From assembly GCA_027451905.1 (NCBI GenBank), contig DAIDHV010000002.1, positions 248,001 to 312,000 of the forward strand: a stretch of 64,000 nucleotides of DNA, given 5' to 3'. Shown here one piece after another: positions 44,595-54,015 of this stretch (positions within the stretch are counted from its first letter, which is position 1; each line of letters begins with the position of its first letter). Position numbers and translations under genes: made by a program. A model generated the notes under the pieces. The model searched no databases. It saw only the letters and a list, made by a program, of their open reading frames with translations, and was not told the origin of the DNA. The DNA comes from Armatimonadota bacterium (GTDB lineage: Bacteria; Armatimonadota; Fimbriimonadia; Fimbriimonadales; Fimbriimonadaceae).

Positions 44595-45764
44595 TTATCG
44601 TACCGCTCCAGTTCCGTTGTTGAGAACCCTCTCTTTTGCCCATCTCATCTCTTGCTTTCCTGCCTTGAGCATAGCTCTGGCTACTGATCCCACCGGTGAC
44701 CCATCACTGAAAGCGGCAGCAATCGCATAGAGGGTCATGGGAGAAAAAGATTTTTGGTTCGAAATGGCGTAAATGGGTTCCCACGCGTGGGGCCAGAATT
44801 TTGATTTGAAAGCATCCAAGCCAGAGAAATTGTAGAAACGCCGACCGTGAGCACGAACCCAACCTAAAACCCCATTGAGCCACATAGGATTGGGAGCCGA
44901 GCTGGGTTCTGGAATATCAAAGTGGTCTCTCCAAGCTCGATCTCTATCGAGCTGACTATGAAGGGGTTGAACTCCTTTTTCGGAAAGAGGCACGATCCCC
45001 ATTGTCAGGTATTCGGCACCGGCTCTTTCAATGGCTCTGATGCCACTGTCCATCAGCAATTCCACGGTTCCGTTGGGAGCCTGAAAGCCTCTTGGAAACT
45101 GCTCGGTTAAATACCCTTTCCGTTGAGGAATAGGGCTCAAAACAAGAAACGCAACCGGCTTTTGTTGAATGAGGGCCACAAAAATCCGCCGACCTTCAAG
45201 ATCGCCTAAGGTTTGAGGCTCAACCAAGAAGTGCATTGTTGGCAGACCTCTAGTTTCGAGCCACTCCGAAAGAACTCGATGAAGTTCTAGGTTGTTTTGA
45301 GCACGATCAACCTGCCATTCTTCAATTCTGACCCCCTTATTTTTTGCTCTGTTAAGTTGAGCGCGAAAGCTGGCATGCTTCATCGCCGTCTCTTCCCAAT
45401 GCCTAGGATCCCAATTAGGCTGGGCACCCAAGATCACTTCGCTGTGACCTCCCAATTCTCGGGTGACTCTGAGGACACGAGATTCGGCTCCAAAATAACA
45501 AACCTGCTTCCCAATCGCCTTACAGTGATTTTCCCAACCCACAATGACGGCTTTGAGTTGGTCTGGCGGGCAGACGGGGGCTCCTGCCACCACGCTGTGT
45601 CTGGCCCTAGTGACATGACCGATGAGAGCGGGGACTTCTAGACATAGCTCCCGCTGCATGCCGATATTGAGGATTTGATAGCAAGTTGTGTTCCAGCCAT
45701 ACTGAGAAATAATCTGCCGACTTAAGGGCACGCTTTCTTCGGGTGGAAGGTTCTTAAATTCCAT
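44595..45764 (-). CDS. DUF2156 / lysylphosphatidylglycerol-synthase C-terminal-like protein
   Basis: The 389-residue protein resembles the cytoplasmic catalytic domain of MprF: 'YFGAESRVLRVTRELGGHSE', 'FRAQLNRAKNKGVRIEEW', 'FVALIQQKPVAFLVLSP', 'FPRGFQAPNGTVELLMDSGI' and 'FKSKFWPHAWEPIYAI'. In MprF that domain transfers lysine or alanine from tRNA to phosphatidylglycerol. Here the flippase membrane half is absent, as in many stand-alone DUF2156 proteins whose acceptor is unknown. It follows the oxidoreductase gene by 10 bases and precedes DUF1460 by five, suggesting a shared envelope-related role. Confidence 0.78.
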   Translation of the reverse strand: MEFKNLPPEESVPLSRQIISQYGWNTTCYQILNIGMQRELCLEVPALIGHVTRARHSVVAGAPVCPPDQLKAVIVGWENHCKAIGKQVCYFGAESRVLRVTRELGGHSEVILGAQPNWDPRHWEETAMKHASFRAQLNRAKNKGVRIEEWQVDRAQNNLELHRVLSEWLETRGLPTMHFLVEPQTLGDLEGRRIFVALIQQKPVAFLVLSPIPQRKGYLTEQFPRGFQAPNGTVELLMDSGIRAIERAGAEYLTMGIVPLSEKGVQPLHSQLDRDRAWRDHFDIPEPSSAPNPMWLNGVLGWVRAHGRRFYNFSGLDAFKSKFWPHAWEPIYAISNQKSFSPMTLYAIAAAFSDGSPVGSVARAMLKAGKQEMRWAKERVLNNGTGAVR

Positions 45765-45774
45765 TAAAACAGCT

Positions 45775-47001
45775 TCATTTCAGCCCGATTTCCGGCTCAC
45801 TGATTGAAGAAGCTTGGACTTTTTGGCGAATGAGGGGTTCGATTTTGTCGGAAATTGGGTCGAGATCATTGTAATCAGAGCAGATGACCAATGCAGAAGC
45901 GAGCTCGCCATTTTCTCTTGCCGAAAGCTCTACAAAGGTCCCTGAGCTTTGGTTTCCTAGTCTTTTTACAGGTTTCGAGTTTTTAGGATAGCCACGCACC
46001 GCCATGTGAATATCAAATACATCCGAGAAGAAGTAAGCAATTCCTTGGTATTTCTCCATGTTGCCAGCCATGTTCGTGCCCGCTAAAGTCCCTTGGGCAG
46101 ACGCATCTACATAGTGCTGAGTTCGCCACGATTCTCCTGTCACAGGTTCTAAAATGGCAGCGCAGTCTCCCGCTGCAAAGATATTGGGATTGCTACTTTG
46201 AAGAGTGTCGTTGACACGGATAGCTCCGTCTGCAAATTCTAAGCCGGCAAGGGCTGCCAGTTCCAGGTTAGGTTTTGCGCCGACCCCGTAAACTAAAAAG
46301 TCGGCCTCAAACCTGTTGTTGTGGGAATTCACCGCATAGGCCCTAGACCCGGTCCAGCCGACTTCAACTACGGATGATCCCATTTCAAATCGGATCCCTT
46401 TTTGCTCGCATTGTTCTTGAACCCACTTTCCGGTTGCGGGGCTAGCCACGTGGCTCCAGGGTGTGGCGTCTTGAGAAAGGATGGTCATTGCGCAGCCGTT
46501 TTGCACTGCGCTGGCGGCAACTTCAAGGCCAACAAAGCCGGAACCTACGCAGATTCCACTCTTTGACGTTTGAATGGCTTCTCGGATCGCAATGGCGTCA
46601 TCAACCGTACGCAGAGTAAAGACTTTTGCGCCAGAATCAAAACTCTTGGAGGGCTTGATTGCGCTTGCCCCCGTTGCAAGCAGCAATTTTTGAAATTGAT
46701 ATTCTTGACCCTTTTCTGAGGTTACGGTTTGAGCGACGGGATCAATGCTGAGGATGCGGTCCCCAGTGACAAGGGTGACGTTGTTGTTGGGATACCATTC
46801 AGGCGCCTTCGATTCAGGATCGTCTGGCTTCATGTTGGGGTTGGTTAGAAAATCCTTTGAGAGGGGTGGGCGATCGGTTGGGTTCCACTTTTCTCCGCAA
46901 AGGAGGGCAATGGACCCTTCTTTGTCCACCGCTCTAATCGCTACTGCAGCCTTGGCGGAGGCAACCCCACCGCCAATGATCACGTACGTAAAACTTTTCA
47001 C
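45775..47001 (-). CDS. FAD-dependent ferredoxin/rubredoxin-reductase-like oxidoreductase
   Basis: A 408-residue pyridine-nucleotide oxidoreductase with two nucleotide-binding folds: FAD 'YVIIGGGVASAKAAVAIR' at the N terminus and NAD 'GICVGSGFVGLEVAASAVQN' (about 150). The FAD contact 'NPNIFAAGDCAAI' (about 275) and the BphA4/AIF-like 'YFFSDVFDIHMAVRGYP' near 350 follow. Family members pass electrons from NAD(P)H to ferredoxins or rubredoxins, and some are AIF-like oxidases. The redox partner is not in the window. It starts at GTG 47001 behind GAAAGG and heads a three-gene operon with DUF2156 and DUF1460. Confidence 0.88.
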   Translation of the reverse strand: MKSFTYVIIGGGVASAKAAVAIRAVDKEGSIALLCGEKWNPTDRPPLSKDFLTNPNMKPDDPESKAPEWYPNNNVTLVTGDRILSIDPVAQTVTSEKGQEYQFQKLLLATGASAIKPSKSFDSGAKVFTLRTVDDAIAIREAIQTSKSGICVGSGFVGLEVAASAVQNGCAMTILSQDATPWSHVASPATGKWVQEQCEQKGIRFEMGSSVVEVGWTGSRAYAVNSHNNRFEADFLVYGVGAKPNLELAALAGLEFADGAIRVNDTLQSSNPNIFAAGDCAAILEPVTGESWRTQHYVDASAQGTLAGTNMAGNMEKYQGIAYFFSDVFDIHMAVRGYPKNSKPVKRLGNQSSGTFVELSARENGELASALVICSDYNDLDPISDKIEPLIRQKVQASSISEPEIGLK

Positions 47002-47040
47002 CCTTTCATACTACTGAAAAAGAAGAAATATCCCTTGGGC

Positions 47041-48474
47041 TTAAGGCTGACCAATGGCATGGCGGTACTGAGCGACCGACGTCGCTAATTGGGCATTGGC
47101 GCTTAGCAGATTGCTTTGGGCGGTCAAGAGGGTTGCCTCCGCGGTTGAGACATCAAGCAACAGGCCAATTCCCGCTTTGTAGCGGCCCTGGGCCAGTTTT
47201 AAGGATTCAATCCCATTCTTGACGCCAGCCTCCGCAATTTTTTGTCGGTTCAGGGCAGATTGAACTCCAATCGAGGCCTGGCTGATATCGGAAATGACTT
47301 GGAGCTCGGTGGATTTCAGGGACGCTAGGGCAGCGGAAAGCTGGCCCTGAGACTGCTCGACTTTGCCTTGGGTTAGGCCTCCATCGCCCATGGGGATAGT
47401 CACAGTTAGACTTGCTCCCGTCGTGTCGGCGGCAAAGGGGTCAGTTGCGCCGCGAGAACCTAGGGAGAGCCCCAAAGAAAGGGATGGGGCGAGCCCTAAC
47501 TTGTTCCCTCTAAGACCGGCCTCGTTGGCTCTGACTGATTCTTGGGCAGCAAGAAAATCAGGCCGATGCTGAAAAGCAGTCTTAACCGAGGCTTCTAAAG
47601 AGGGCATTGCCTTGAGGGTCATTCCGCTAAAGGAATCGGTCAAAGAAAGAGGGGTTCGAGGGTCTATTCCAATCAACGCGGCTAGGGTTACTTTAGACTC
47701 CAGCGCGGTGGCTTGAGCTTGGGCAAGAACTAAGGTCGAGTTATTTAAATTTGATTCGGCAGTGACCACGTCCGAAGGGGCACCTTGCCCTTGCTTCAGC
47801 AGACCAGTTGCTAAATCCAAAGATTGCTGCTGAACCAGAACATCTTCTTGATCAACCTTAACCTGTTCTTCCGCTTCAACCGCCGTATAGTATTGCTGTT
47901 CAACGGACAAAGCGAGGTCTTGCACCGCCTTGGTTTGAAGGCTTTTTGCTTCTTTTGCCGTTTCAGCCGCTTGCTCAACAAAATCAGCGGTTTTGCCAAA
48001 GTCAAAAAGTAGTTGCTTAACCTGAACCTGAGAGCTAAACCCACTAAGAGTGCCGGTACCAGAGGTAGAAGTTGTGTTGCCGCCTAAACCCAATTCACCG
48101 AGTCTAGTTTGATAATTGTAAGTTCCTGATAGGGTAGCGCTGGGATAGAGGCCGGATCGAGCCTGGATAAGCAGGCCCTGAGCTTGAACGGCTTGAGCCT
48201 TAGCTGCCTGAAGGCTTGGCTGCAAGGCAATTGCGATTTTAATTGCGGTTTGAACAGTCAGCGTTGCAGAGGTAGGATTGTAGCCAGGGACGATGCTGTC
48301 TTTTGGTGTAAATTCCAGGGTCGGCGGAATAATTTTGGGATTTTGCACCAAGGGTGGCAGAATCGGCGGAGTTGGTTTGAACTTCTGACCATCCTGGGAT
48401 TGAGTTCTGTTTGGCTTTTGAATGTTGGCAGACTGGAAACCAAGGGCAAAAAGTGATGAGAATGGGAAAATCAT
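47041..48474 (-). CDS. TolC-like outer-membrane efflux channel
   Basis: The 477-residue protein is a TolC-family trimeric channel subunit. It has two OEP repeats of long helices and strands: 'AIKIAIALQPSLQAAKAQAV' and 'ARSGLYPSATLSGTYNYQTR' in the first, then 'KTAFQHRPDFLAAQESVRAN' and 'LGLAPSLSLGLSLGSRGATD' in the second. An N-terminal Pro-rich stretch precedes the first repeat. Its start overlaps the marR stop by four bases (ATGA), tying it to the efflux operon as the last gene. It would link the RND pump to the outside of the cell. Confidence 0.9.
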   Translation of the reverse strand: MIFPFSSLFALGFQSANIQKPNRTQSQDGQKFKPTPPILPPLVQNPKIIPPTLEFTPKDSIVPGYNPTSATLTVQTAIKIAIALQPSLQAAKAQAVQAQGLLIQARSGLYPSATLSGTYNYQTRLGELGLGGNTTSTSGTGTLSGFSSQVQVKQLLFDFGKTADFVEQAAETAKEAKSLQTKAVQDLALSVEQQYYTAVEAEEQVKVDQEDVLVQQQSLDLATGLLKQGQGAPSDVVTAESNLNNSTLVLAQAQATALESKVTLAALIGIDPRTPLSLTDSFSGMTLKAMPSLEASVKTAFQHRPDFLAAQESVRANEAGLRGNKLGLAPSLSLGLSLGSRGATDPFAADTTGASLTVTIPMGDGGLTQGKVEQSQGQLSAALASLKSTELQVISDISQASIGVQSALNRQKIAEAGVKNGIESLKLAQGRYKAGIGLLLDVSTAEATLLTAQSNLLSANAQLATSVAQYRHAIGQP

Positions 48475-48995
48475 GATTGATCCTCCAGAAGATAAAGAGG
48501 GAAGACCTGATCGGAAGAAGGGGATTTGGATAGCTTATTTGCTGCCAAAGCGACTTGCAAGACGGTTTTGAGAATCTTGCGTCGCTCTGCGGGGCTAAAT
48601 TGCCCCAAAACTTCAACCGCTCTTTCTATTTGTAGGTTCATTCGGGCCGATAATAAATCTTTGCCTTTTTCGGTAACCCCCAACGGCTTGTTGCGGGCAT
48701 CGTTATGATCTGCGTGATGTTCTATGAGGTTCATTTCTATAAGCTTTTTTGCGGTCTGAGTCGCCGCGCTCACGGTAAGGTTCTGAGCTTCTGCAATCTG
48801 GGAAACGGTGGAGTGACCTTCATGAATGGCCTTCAGGCATCTCTTTTGAGCAAGGGTCAATTCTTCTAGGGGGTCAGGATGAGTCCAATAGTTTATTGCC
48901 CTCATCGCCTGGGGCATGATTTTAGAGAAATGAGTGGCATCTTCAATGAGCTCATTGGTCTCTTTTTGCGAATCTGGGCTCGAGTCTTGGTTCAT
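48471..48995 (-). CDS. MarR-family transcriptional regulator
   Basis: A 174-residue winged-helix regulator. 'LTLAQKRCLKAIHEGHSTVS' followed by 'QIAEAQNLTVSAATQTAKKL' is the DNA-binding helix-turn-helix, and 'HADHNDARNKPLGVTEKGKD' contains the wing. Long flanking helices form the dimer interface. MarR proteins usually repress adjacent efflux genes and release DNA on binding phenolic ligands. It lies inside the operon it probably controls, between the RND pump (two bases away) and TolC (four-base overlap). A palindrome suited to it covers the operon promoter at 53948-53973. Confidence 0.92.
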   Translation of the reverse strand: MNQDSSPDSQKETNELIEDATHFSKIMPQAMRAINYWTHPDPLEELTLAQKRCLKAIHEGHSTVSQIAEAQNLTVSAATQTAKKLIEMNLIEHHADHNDARNKPLGVTEKGKDLLSARMNLQIERAVEVLGQFSPAERRKILKTVLQVALAANKLSKSPSSDQVFPLYLLEDQS

Positions 48996-48997
48996 GG

Positions 48998-51900
48998 CTA
49001 AATCTGGGGGTCGGTGGCGGTTTTTCTCACCGCTTCCGGCATCCGCTCTGCACTAGACGCAGAAGGAGGGATCATTTCGGTGGAGTGAAGATCTCGATTC
49101 TCCTTTCGTATTTTTTTACCAAGATCGCTAAAGTAAGTGTAAACACAAGGCACAACAAACAAGGTCAGCAAAGTCGAAGAGGCCAATCCTCCTATGACGG
49201 TTGTTGCCAGCGGAGCCTGAATTTCTGAGCCTCTTCCGATGCCAAGTGCCAAAGGCAGCATTCCCAAGATTGCGGCGCTGCTGGTCATGAGGATTGGCCG
49301 AAGTCTTGTTGGCGCCGCGGTCAAGATCGCCTCATTTCTTGCCATTCCTCTTGCTCTCAGTTGGTTGGTGTAATCAACCAACAAAATACCGTTTTTAACA
49401 ACAATCCCAATCAGCATCAGAAGCCCGATAAAGGCGGTGATACCAAAGGCACGGTTGCTAATAAAGAGGGCAACTAACGCGCCGCTGATTGCTAATGGCG
49501 CGCTTGTGAGAATGACAAGCGGGTAGATGAAAGATTCAAACTGAGATGCCAACAGCATGTAAATGAGGGCGATGGCAAGGAAAACGGCAAGCCCAAGCCC
49601 TGCAAATTCTGCCCCTCGTTGCTGTTGGAAGTAGCCAAGTTGGGTGTAATATCCGGTCGGCATTTTAATCTTGCTTAGGACAGCTTGGACGTCCGCCTCG
49701 ACCGCGCTTTCCGACCTTCCCGAGAGTCGACCCGACACGGCAATGTATCTTTGCCGGTTCAGCCGCGTAATCTCGTTAGGTCCATAAGAGTAAACGGGGG
49801 TTGCGATTTGACCCAATAAGACTGGGGCCTTGCTTCCATTTGGAGCCGAGCTAGGCGTAATCGGTAGATTCTTTAACGAAGCAACCGTCTTGCGCTCATC
49901 TTGGGGGGCTTGCACATAAATGGGATACTCAAACCCGTTCTCTTGATAATAGGTGCTTAACTGACCGCTGGTATCGGACTGAAGGGCGTTGGCTATATCT
50001 GAAAAATCAACCCCAAGCAAGGCAGCTTTGTTCCGATCAACTGCCCATTGGATTTCGGGAGTCTTATTTTGGACGCCAAGATCAACCGCTGATAGTCCAG
50101 ACACCTTGCGCATCGCGTCGCGAACCTTACCGGCTAAAGTGTAGAGTTTGTTGTAATCAGAACCAAAAACATCAATTTCGAAGTTCGTTGCGTTTCCGGT
50201 CAAGATCATAGAAACAAGGTCAAAGGGGTTTAAGAAAATTCGTGCCCCTGGGATTTGGGAAAGTGATTTTTGAAGCTGGGCAGCCACTGCCTGGGTTGAA
50301 GCGGTCCGTGTATCTTTGAGGTGAATAAAGGCAGAACCCTCGTATCCAATTTCAGAGGTGGTGGCGCCTCGAAGGTTAAGGTCTGTTCCAGCAGCAGAGA
50401 ACAAAGTTTGCACATTTGGATTTGCCAAAATGATCTGTTCAGCCTTCTTCATGTCTGCGTTGGTGACGGCGTAGGCGGTGCCAACTGGCAACTTTAAGGA
50501 CATCTGAATGTCCCCGGTATCGGTTTGGGGCAGGGTCTCCGTCCCAATCTTTGGCCACAAAATAAAGCTAGCAAGGGTAATGGCTAAGGCGCCAATCAAG
50601 ATCATCCACCGTTTACCTAAAGCCCACGTGAGCCCTCGTCGGTAAGAATTGTCTAGCTCATGAAATCGGCTTCCGCACCAGTCAAACATCTTGGAAAGCA
50701 GAGTTGCTTTTTTGCCGTGGACGGCTCTAAGTTCTGGATGAGCTTCTTCTTCCACTTCATCAACGCGGATAAATCGAGAGGCGAGCATTGGCACAACCGT
50801 GGTTGCATCGAGCAAAGAAATGGCCATTGCAAAGATAACCACCAACGCAAATTGAGTGAAGATTTGACCTGCCTGTCCGTTGATTAAAAATAGCGGCAAG
50901 AAGACAATCATTACCGTGAATGTGCTTGCCAAAACTGCCGAGAAGATTTCATTTGTCGCGGTAACGGCGGCTTCGGCGGGGCGTAGTTTATCCCTTTCAA
51001 TGTGTCTAAAGATGTTCTCCAGAACAACCACCGCGTCATCAACAATAAGACCCGACGCTAAGGCAAGACCACTGAGACTAAAGGTATTGAGGGTGTAACC
51101 GGCAAAGTAGAAGAGTCCGAATGTGGAAATGATGGAAATGGGAATCGAAAATCCCACGACCAAAGTTGATCTTACATTGCGAAGAAAGAATAGGAGAACC
51201 AAGACGGCCAGCAGTCCACCAAGAGCTGCCGAATGCTTCAGGTCATCAATTGAGTTCTGAATAAAAATGCTTTGATCGTAAGCCACCGAAAACTTGAGTT
51301 CTGGATAATCCTTTTCGATTTGGGCAATTTTAGCTCTTACTGCGTCAGCAGTGGAAATGGTATTGGCATCAGATTGCTTGGTGATGATCAGCCCTACCGC
51401 GGAGACTCCATCTAATCGGGTTGCGATCCGCACTTCTTGGCTGGAGTCCTTGACTTTGGCAACATCTCCAATCGTGATAATTCTGCCGTTATAGGTGCCC
51501 AACGGGGTTTTTGCAATCTGTTGGGGAGATGTGTAATAACCGTCGGCACGGATTGTGTATTCGCTGTTGTTTTGGCGAGCAATTCCAGATGGAATATCAA
51601 TGTTTTCTTGGCCGATGCGCTGAGAAACATTCGCCATCGAGAATCCATAAGCCTGAAGCTTGGCTTGGTCAACATCAACGATAATGGAGCGATCCAGCCC
51701 GCCAGTAACAACCGCGGAGGCAACCCCATCTGAGCTTTCGACAAGAGGAGCAATTTCATTGTTGATGATCTGTTTGAGTTTTATTGGGTCGGAAATGCCA
51801 CTCACCGAGTAGATCATGATCGGCAAGGCAGATGGATCAAATTTGAAGACGACTGGCTCTTGGAAGTTTGGATCGTTAGGCAGGGTTGACCGAGCCCTTT

Positions 51901-52237
51901 GCACCAGCTGCAAGACGTCCACCGCGGCTTGGCCGATGTCGGTGCCCCAATTTAGCTGGACCCTTACAAAAGCGCTTCCCGTGGAAGTGTTGCTGCTGAC
52001 CTGGTTGAGGTTCGGGGTCTGAGAAACGGCTTCTTCTAGCGGTCTTGTGACCTGAGTTTCCATCTGCTCCGGTGCTGTATTGGGCCACGAAGCGATGACG
52101 GCAACAGTTGGCAAATTCACTTTTGGCAGAAGATCGACCGGCAACTTGGTAACGCAGACTGCGCCCAGCAAGACCAGCGCAAAAATGCGCATTGTAACCG
52201 CAACCGGACGGGCAACAGCCCAACTAGCAACGCTCAT
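48998..52237 (-). CDS. RND-family multidrug efflux pump (HAE1/AcrB type)
   Basis: The inner-membrane proton-driven pump, 1079 residues. Typical RND landmarks are present: an N-terminal helix 'VTMRIFALVLLGAVCVTKLP', two large periplasmic loops ('VEKD'-type 'AQIEKDYPELKFSVAYDQSI'), and the membrane stretch 'GLALASGLIVDDAVVVLENI' with two Asp residues for proton relay. 'GITAFIGLLMLIGIVVKNGI' follows later. It overlaps the MFP gene by four bases and is followed by marR two bases later. Substrates are unknown. The pump with the adaptor and TolC channel forms a complete tripartite system. Confidence 0.95.
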   Translation of the reverse strand: MSVASWAVARPVAVTMRIFALVLLGAVCVTKLPVDLLPKVNLPTVAVIASWPNTAPEQMETQVTRPLEEAVSQTPNLNQVSSNTSTGSAFVRVQLNWGTDIGQAAVDVLQLVQRARSTLPNDPNFQEPVVFKFDPSALPIMIYSVSGISDPIKLKQIINNEIAPLVESSDGVASAVVTGGLDRSIIVDVDQAKLQAYGFSMANVSQRIGQENIDIPSGIARQNNSEYTIRADGYYTSPQQIAKTPLGTYNGRIITIGDVAKVKDSSQEVRIATRLDGVSAVGLIITKQSDANTISTADAVRAKIAQIEKDYPELKFSVAYDQSIFIQNSIDDLKHSAALGGLLAVLVLLFFLRNVRSTLVVGFSIPISIISTFGLFYFAGYTLNTFSLSGLALASGLIVDDAVVVLENIFRHIERDKLRPAEAAVTATNEIFSAVLASTFTVMIVFLPLFLINGQAGQIFTQFALVVIFAMAISLLDATTVVPMLASRFIRVDEVEEEAHPELRAVHGKKATLLSKMFDWCGSRFHELDNSYRRGLTWALGKRWMILIGALAITLASFILWPKIGTETLPQTDTGDIQMSLKLPVGTAYAVTNADMKKAEQIILANPNVQTLFSAAGTDLNLRGATTSEIGYEGSAFIHLKDTRTASTQAVAAQLQKSLSQIPGARIFLNPFDLVSMILTGNATNFEIDVFGSDYNKLYTLAGKVRDAMRKVSGLSAVDLGVQNKTPEIQWAVDRNKAALLGVDFSDIANALQSDTSGQLSTYYQENGFEYPIYVQAPQDERKTVASLKNLPITPSSAPNGSKAPVLLGQIATPVYSYGPNEITRLNRQRYIAVSGRLSGRSESAVEADVQAVLSKIKMPTGYYTQLGYFQQQRGAEFAGLGLAVFLAIALIYMLLASQFESFIYPLVILTSAPLAISGALVALFISNRAFGITAFIGLLMLIGIVVKNGILLVDYTNQLRARGMARNEAILTAAPTRLRPILMTSSAAILGMLPLALGIGRGSEIQAPLATTVIGGLASSTLLTLFVVPCVYTYFSDLGKKIRKENRDLHSTEMIPPSASSAERMPEAVRKTATDPQI

Positions 52238-53937
52238 GGCTTTGCCTTGCCTGAGGCCGCAGTTTGAACGGGTTGGGATCCGCCTGGCGGTGCCGATTGA
52301 GGCGGGCTTGGGTTTTGGCTAGCCTTCGCTGAGTTTGAGTTGGCATTCCCCTGATCTGAGGTTGATGGATTGACTTTTTGCCCATCTTTGAGGGGGCTGT
52401 AGGTGATCGTGACCACCTTGTCTCCTGGCTCCAATCCGGATAGTATCTGATAGCCATAAGCATCCTGAGCACCGGTTGAGACTTTAACGACATGAGCCAC
52501 GTTTTGAGAGTCAACTACTGTCACGGTTTCGGTGGTGCCATCTGCAGACACGTTCAGGGCTTCTCTAGGGATGGCAACCGCTGCGTTCACTTGCTTGGCA
52601 ACGATAATGACGTGGCCAAACATACCGGGTCTTAGCAACTCCCCGGGATTGTCTAGCTTAACTTGGACCAAGAACTGGCGTGATGTTGGATCAGCAGCGG
52701 GGCTTATATGGACAAGCGTGCCGTGAAACACTTTTCCGGGCATTCCGTCAATCGTAATTTCGGCTACTTGGCCCTGATAGACGTCTCCACTCTGCTCAAT
52801 AGGTACATAGGCAGTGACGTAAACCCACTTGAGGTACTGAACTGCAACGACGGTTGTCCCTGGCTGAGCAACCGCTCCTGGATCAAGGTCTCGCTCTGTG
52901 ATCGTGCCCTGAATCGGTGACACTAATTGGGTTTCACCCAAAAGAGCCTGAGCCTGATTGACCTGGGCTTGGGCCGCATTAACTGCGGCTTGCAAGGCTT
53001 GGACATTCTGAAGGTAAGCAGGGTTTTGAGCCTTATTAGCTACTGCAACCTTATAGGCCGCCTTAGCTTGGGTCAACTTTGCATGGGAAGCGGCGATGTT
53101 GGATTTGCCGGTAGCTTCCGTGACGGTCACTTGCCTCTGGGCTACATTTAAAAGGGCCTTTGCCGAGACAACTCCCGCCTTTGCGGCAGCAACTTGGCTT
53201 TTTGCGACTCCAACCTGACTCTTGGCTTGCAAAGCCGCCGTTTTGGCATTGTCTACATCCTGAGCTGCAACAAAGGCTTGCTTGTAAAGATTTGTGGTTC
53301 TTGCGAGGACCGTTTCTGCGTTGGCGTAGGTTGCCTCTGCGCTTTGCAACTGAGCTTGAGACGAGACTAATGCGGCATTGGCGCTTGAAACTTTAGATTG
53401 TGAATCGGCAACCTGAGCCTCAGCGGCTGCCAATTGCGCGCGATAGGTTTGCAAAGTCTGAACATCGTCGGCTTGGGCACTTTCCAAGGCCGCATATTGC
53501 TGATCAATCGTCGCGCTGACTCCAACTCGGGATGGGTCGAACGTGATTTGTGCTTCCGCAAGTTTGGACTTAGCTTGGGCAAGGTTTGCCTTGGCGGCAA
53601 GGACCCCGCCGGTCAAGCTGCTTGGATCGAGTGATGCCAACACTTGACCCACTGAAACATGATCCCCTTCTCGAACATTGACGGTATCTAATACTCCGGT
53701 GACCTTGGGGCTTATTTTTACATCGTAGGGTGATTGAACGGTTCCCACCACGTTGATGCGGTCGTGAATGATGCGTGGTTCCGCGGTGGCAATCACCACA
53801 TTGGCAGGGGCAAGGGCTCTTGCCTTTTGCGCATTTGCCATTTTCGCGCTTGTGGAGTCCTTTTGCATCCACCTCCAGCCGATGATGGCAAGAAGGCCGA
53901 TCACGACTACACCAATTGTAATGGTCCCTTTTTTCAT
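52234..53937 (-). CDS. Membrane-fusion (periplasmic adaptor) protein of the RND pump
   Basis: The adaptor links the RND pump to TolC. After a membrane anchor ('ITIGVVVIGLLAIIGWRWMQ') come the lipoyl-like halves ('KISPKVTGVLDTVNVREGDH', 'VSPIQGTITERDLDPGAVAQ') and the beta-barrel ('GQVAEITIDGMPGKVFHGTL'). The coiled-coil hairpin between the lipoyl halves is unusually long: Ala/Gln-rich from about residue 110 to 335. This makes the protein 567 aa rather than the common 350-420. A Pro/Ser/Asn-rich tail ends it. It is the first gene of the operon, with an operator-like palindrome just upstream of its ATG. Confidence 0.93.
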   Translation of the reverse strand: MKKGTITIGVVVIGLLAIIGWRWMQKDSTSAKMANAQKARALAPANVVIATAEPRIIHDRINVVGTVQSPYDVKISPKVTGVLDTVNVREGDHVSVGQVLASLDPSSLTGGVLAAKANLAQAKSKLAEAQITFDPSRVGVSATIDQQYAALESAQADDVQTLQTYRAQLAAAEAQVADSQSKVSSANAALVSSQAQLQSAEATYANAETVLARTTNLYKQAFVAAQDVDNAKTAALQAKSQVGVAKSQVAAAKAGVVSAKALLNVAQRQVTVTEATGKSNIAASHAKLTQAKAAYKVAVANKAQNPAYLQNVQALQAAVNAAQAQVNQAQALLGETQLVSPIQGTITERDLDPGAVAQPGTTVVAVQYLKWVYVTAYVPIEQSGDVYQGQVAEITIDGMPGKVFHGTLVHISPAADPTSRQFLVQVKLDNPGELLRPGMFGHVIIVAKQVNAAVAIPREALNVSADGTTETVTVVDSQNVAHVVKVSTGAQDAYGYQILSGLEPGDKVVTITYSPLKDGQKVNPSTSDQGNANSNSAKASQNPSPPQSAPPGGSQPVQTAASGKAKP

Positions 53938-53947
53938 GTTGTTGCAA

Positions 53948-53973
53948 AAATAGTTTAGATAACTTAACTATTT
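53948..53973 (-). promoter_or_regulatory. Probable MarR operator over the efflux-operon promoter
   Basis: A 26-base imperfect palindrome, AAATAGTT...AACTATTT, has matching inner positions (22 of 26 symmetric) and lies 10 bases upstream of the first gene. On the minus strand TTGCGT and TAAACT, 18 bases apart, could be -35 and -10 boxes, the latter inside the palindrome. Binding here would block transcription of the operon that encodes the MarR protein. Confidence 0.6.
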
Positions 53974-54015
53974 AAACGCAACTTGCATGGCTTCCGTCTT
54001 CCAAGTAAGAAGAAT

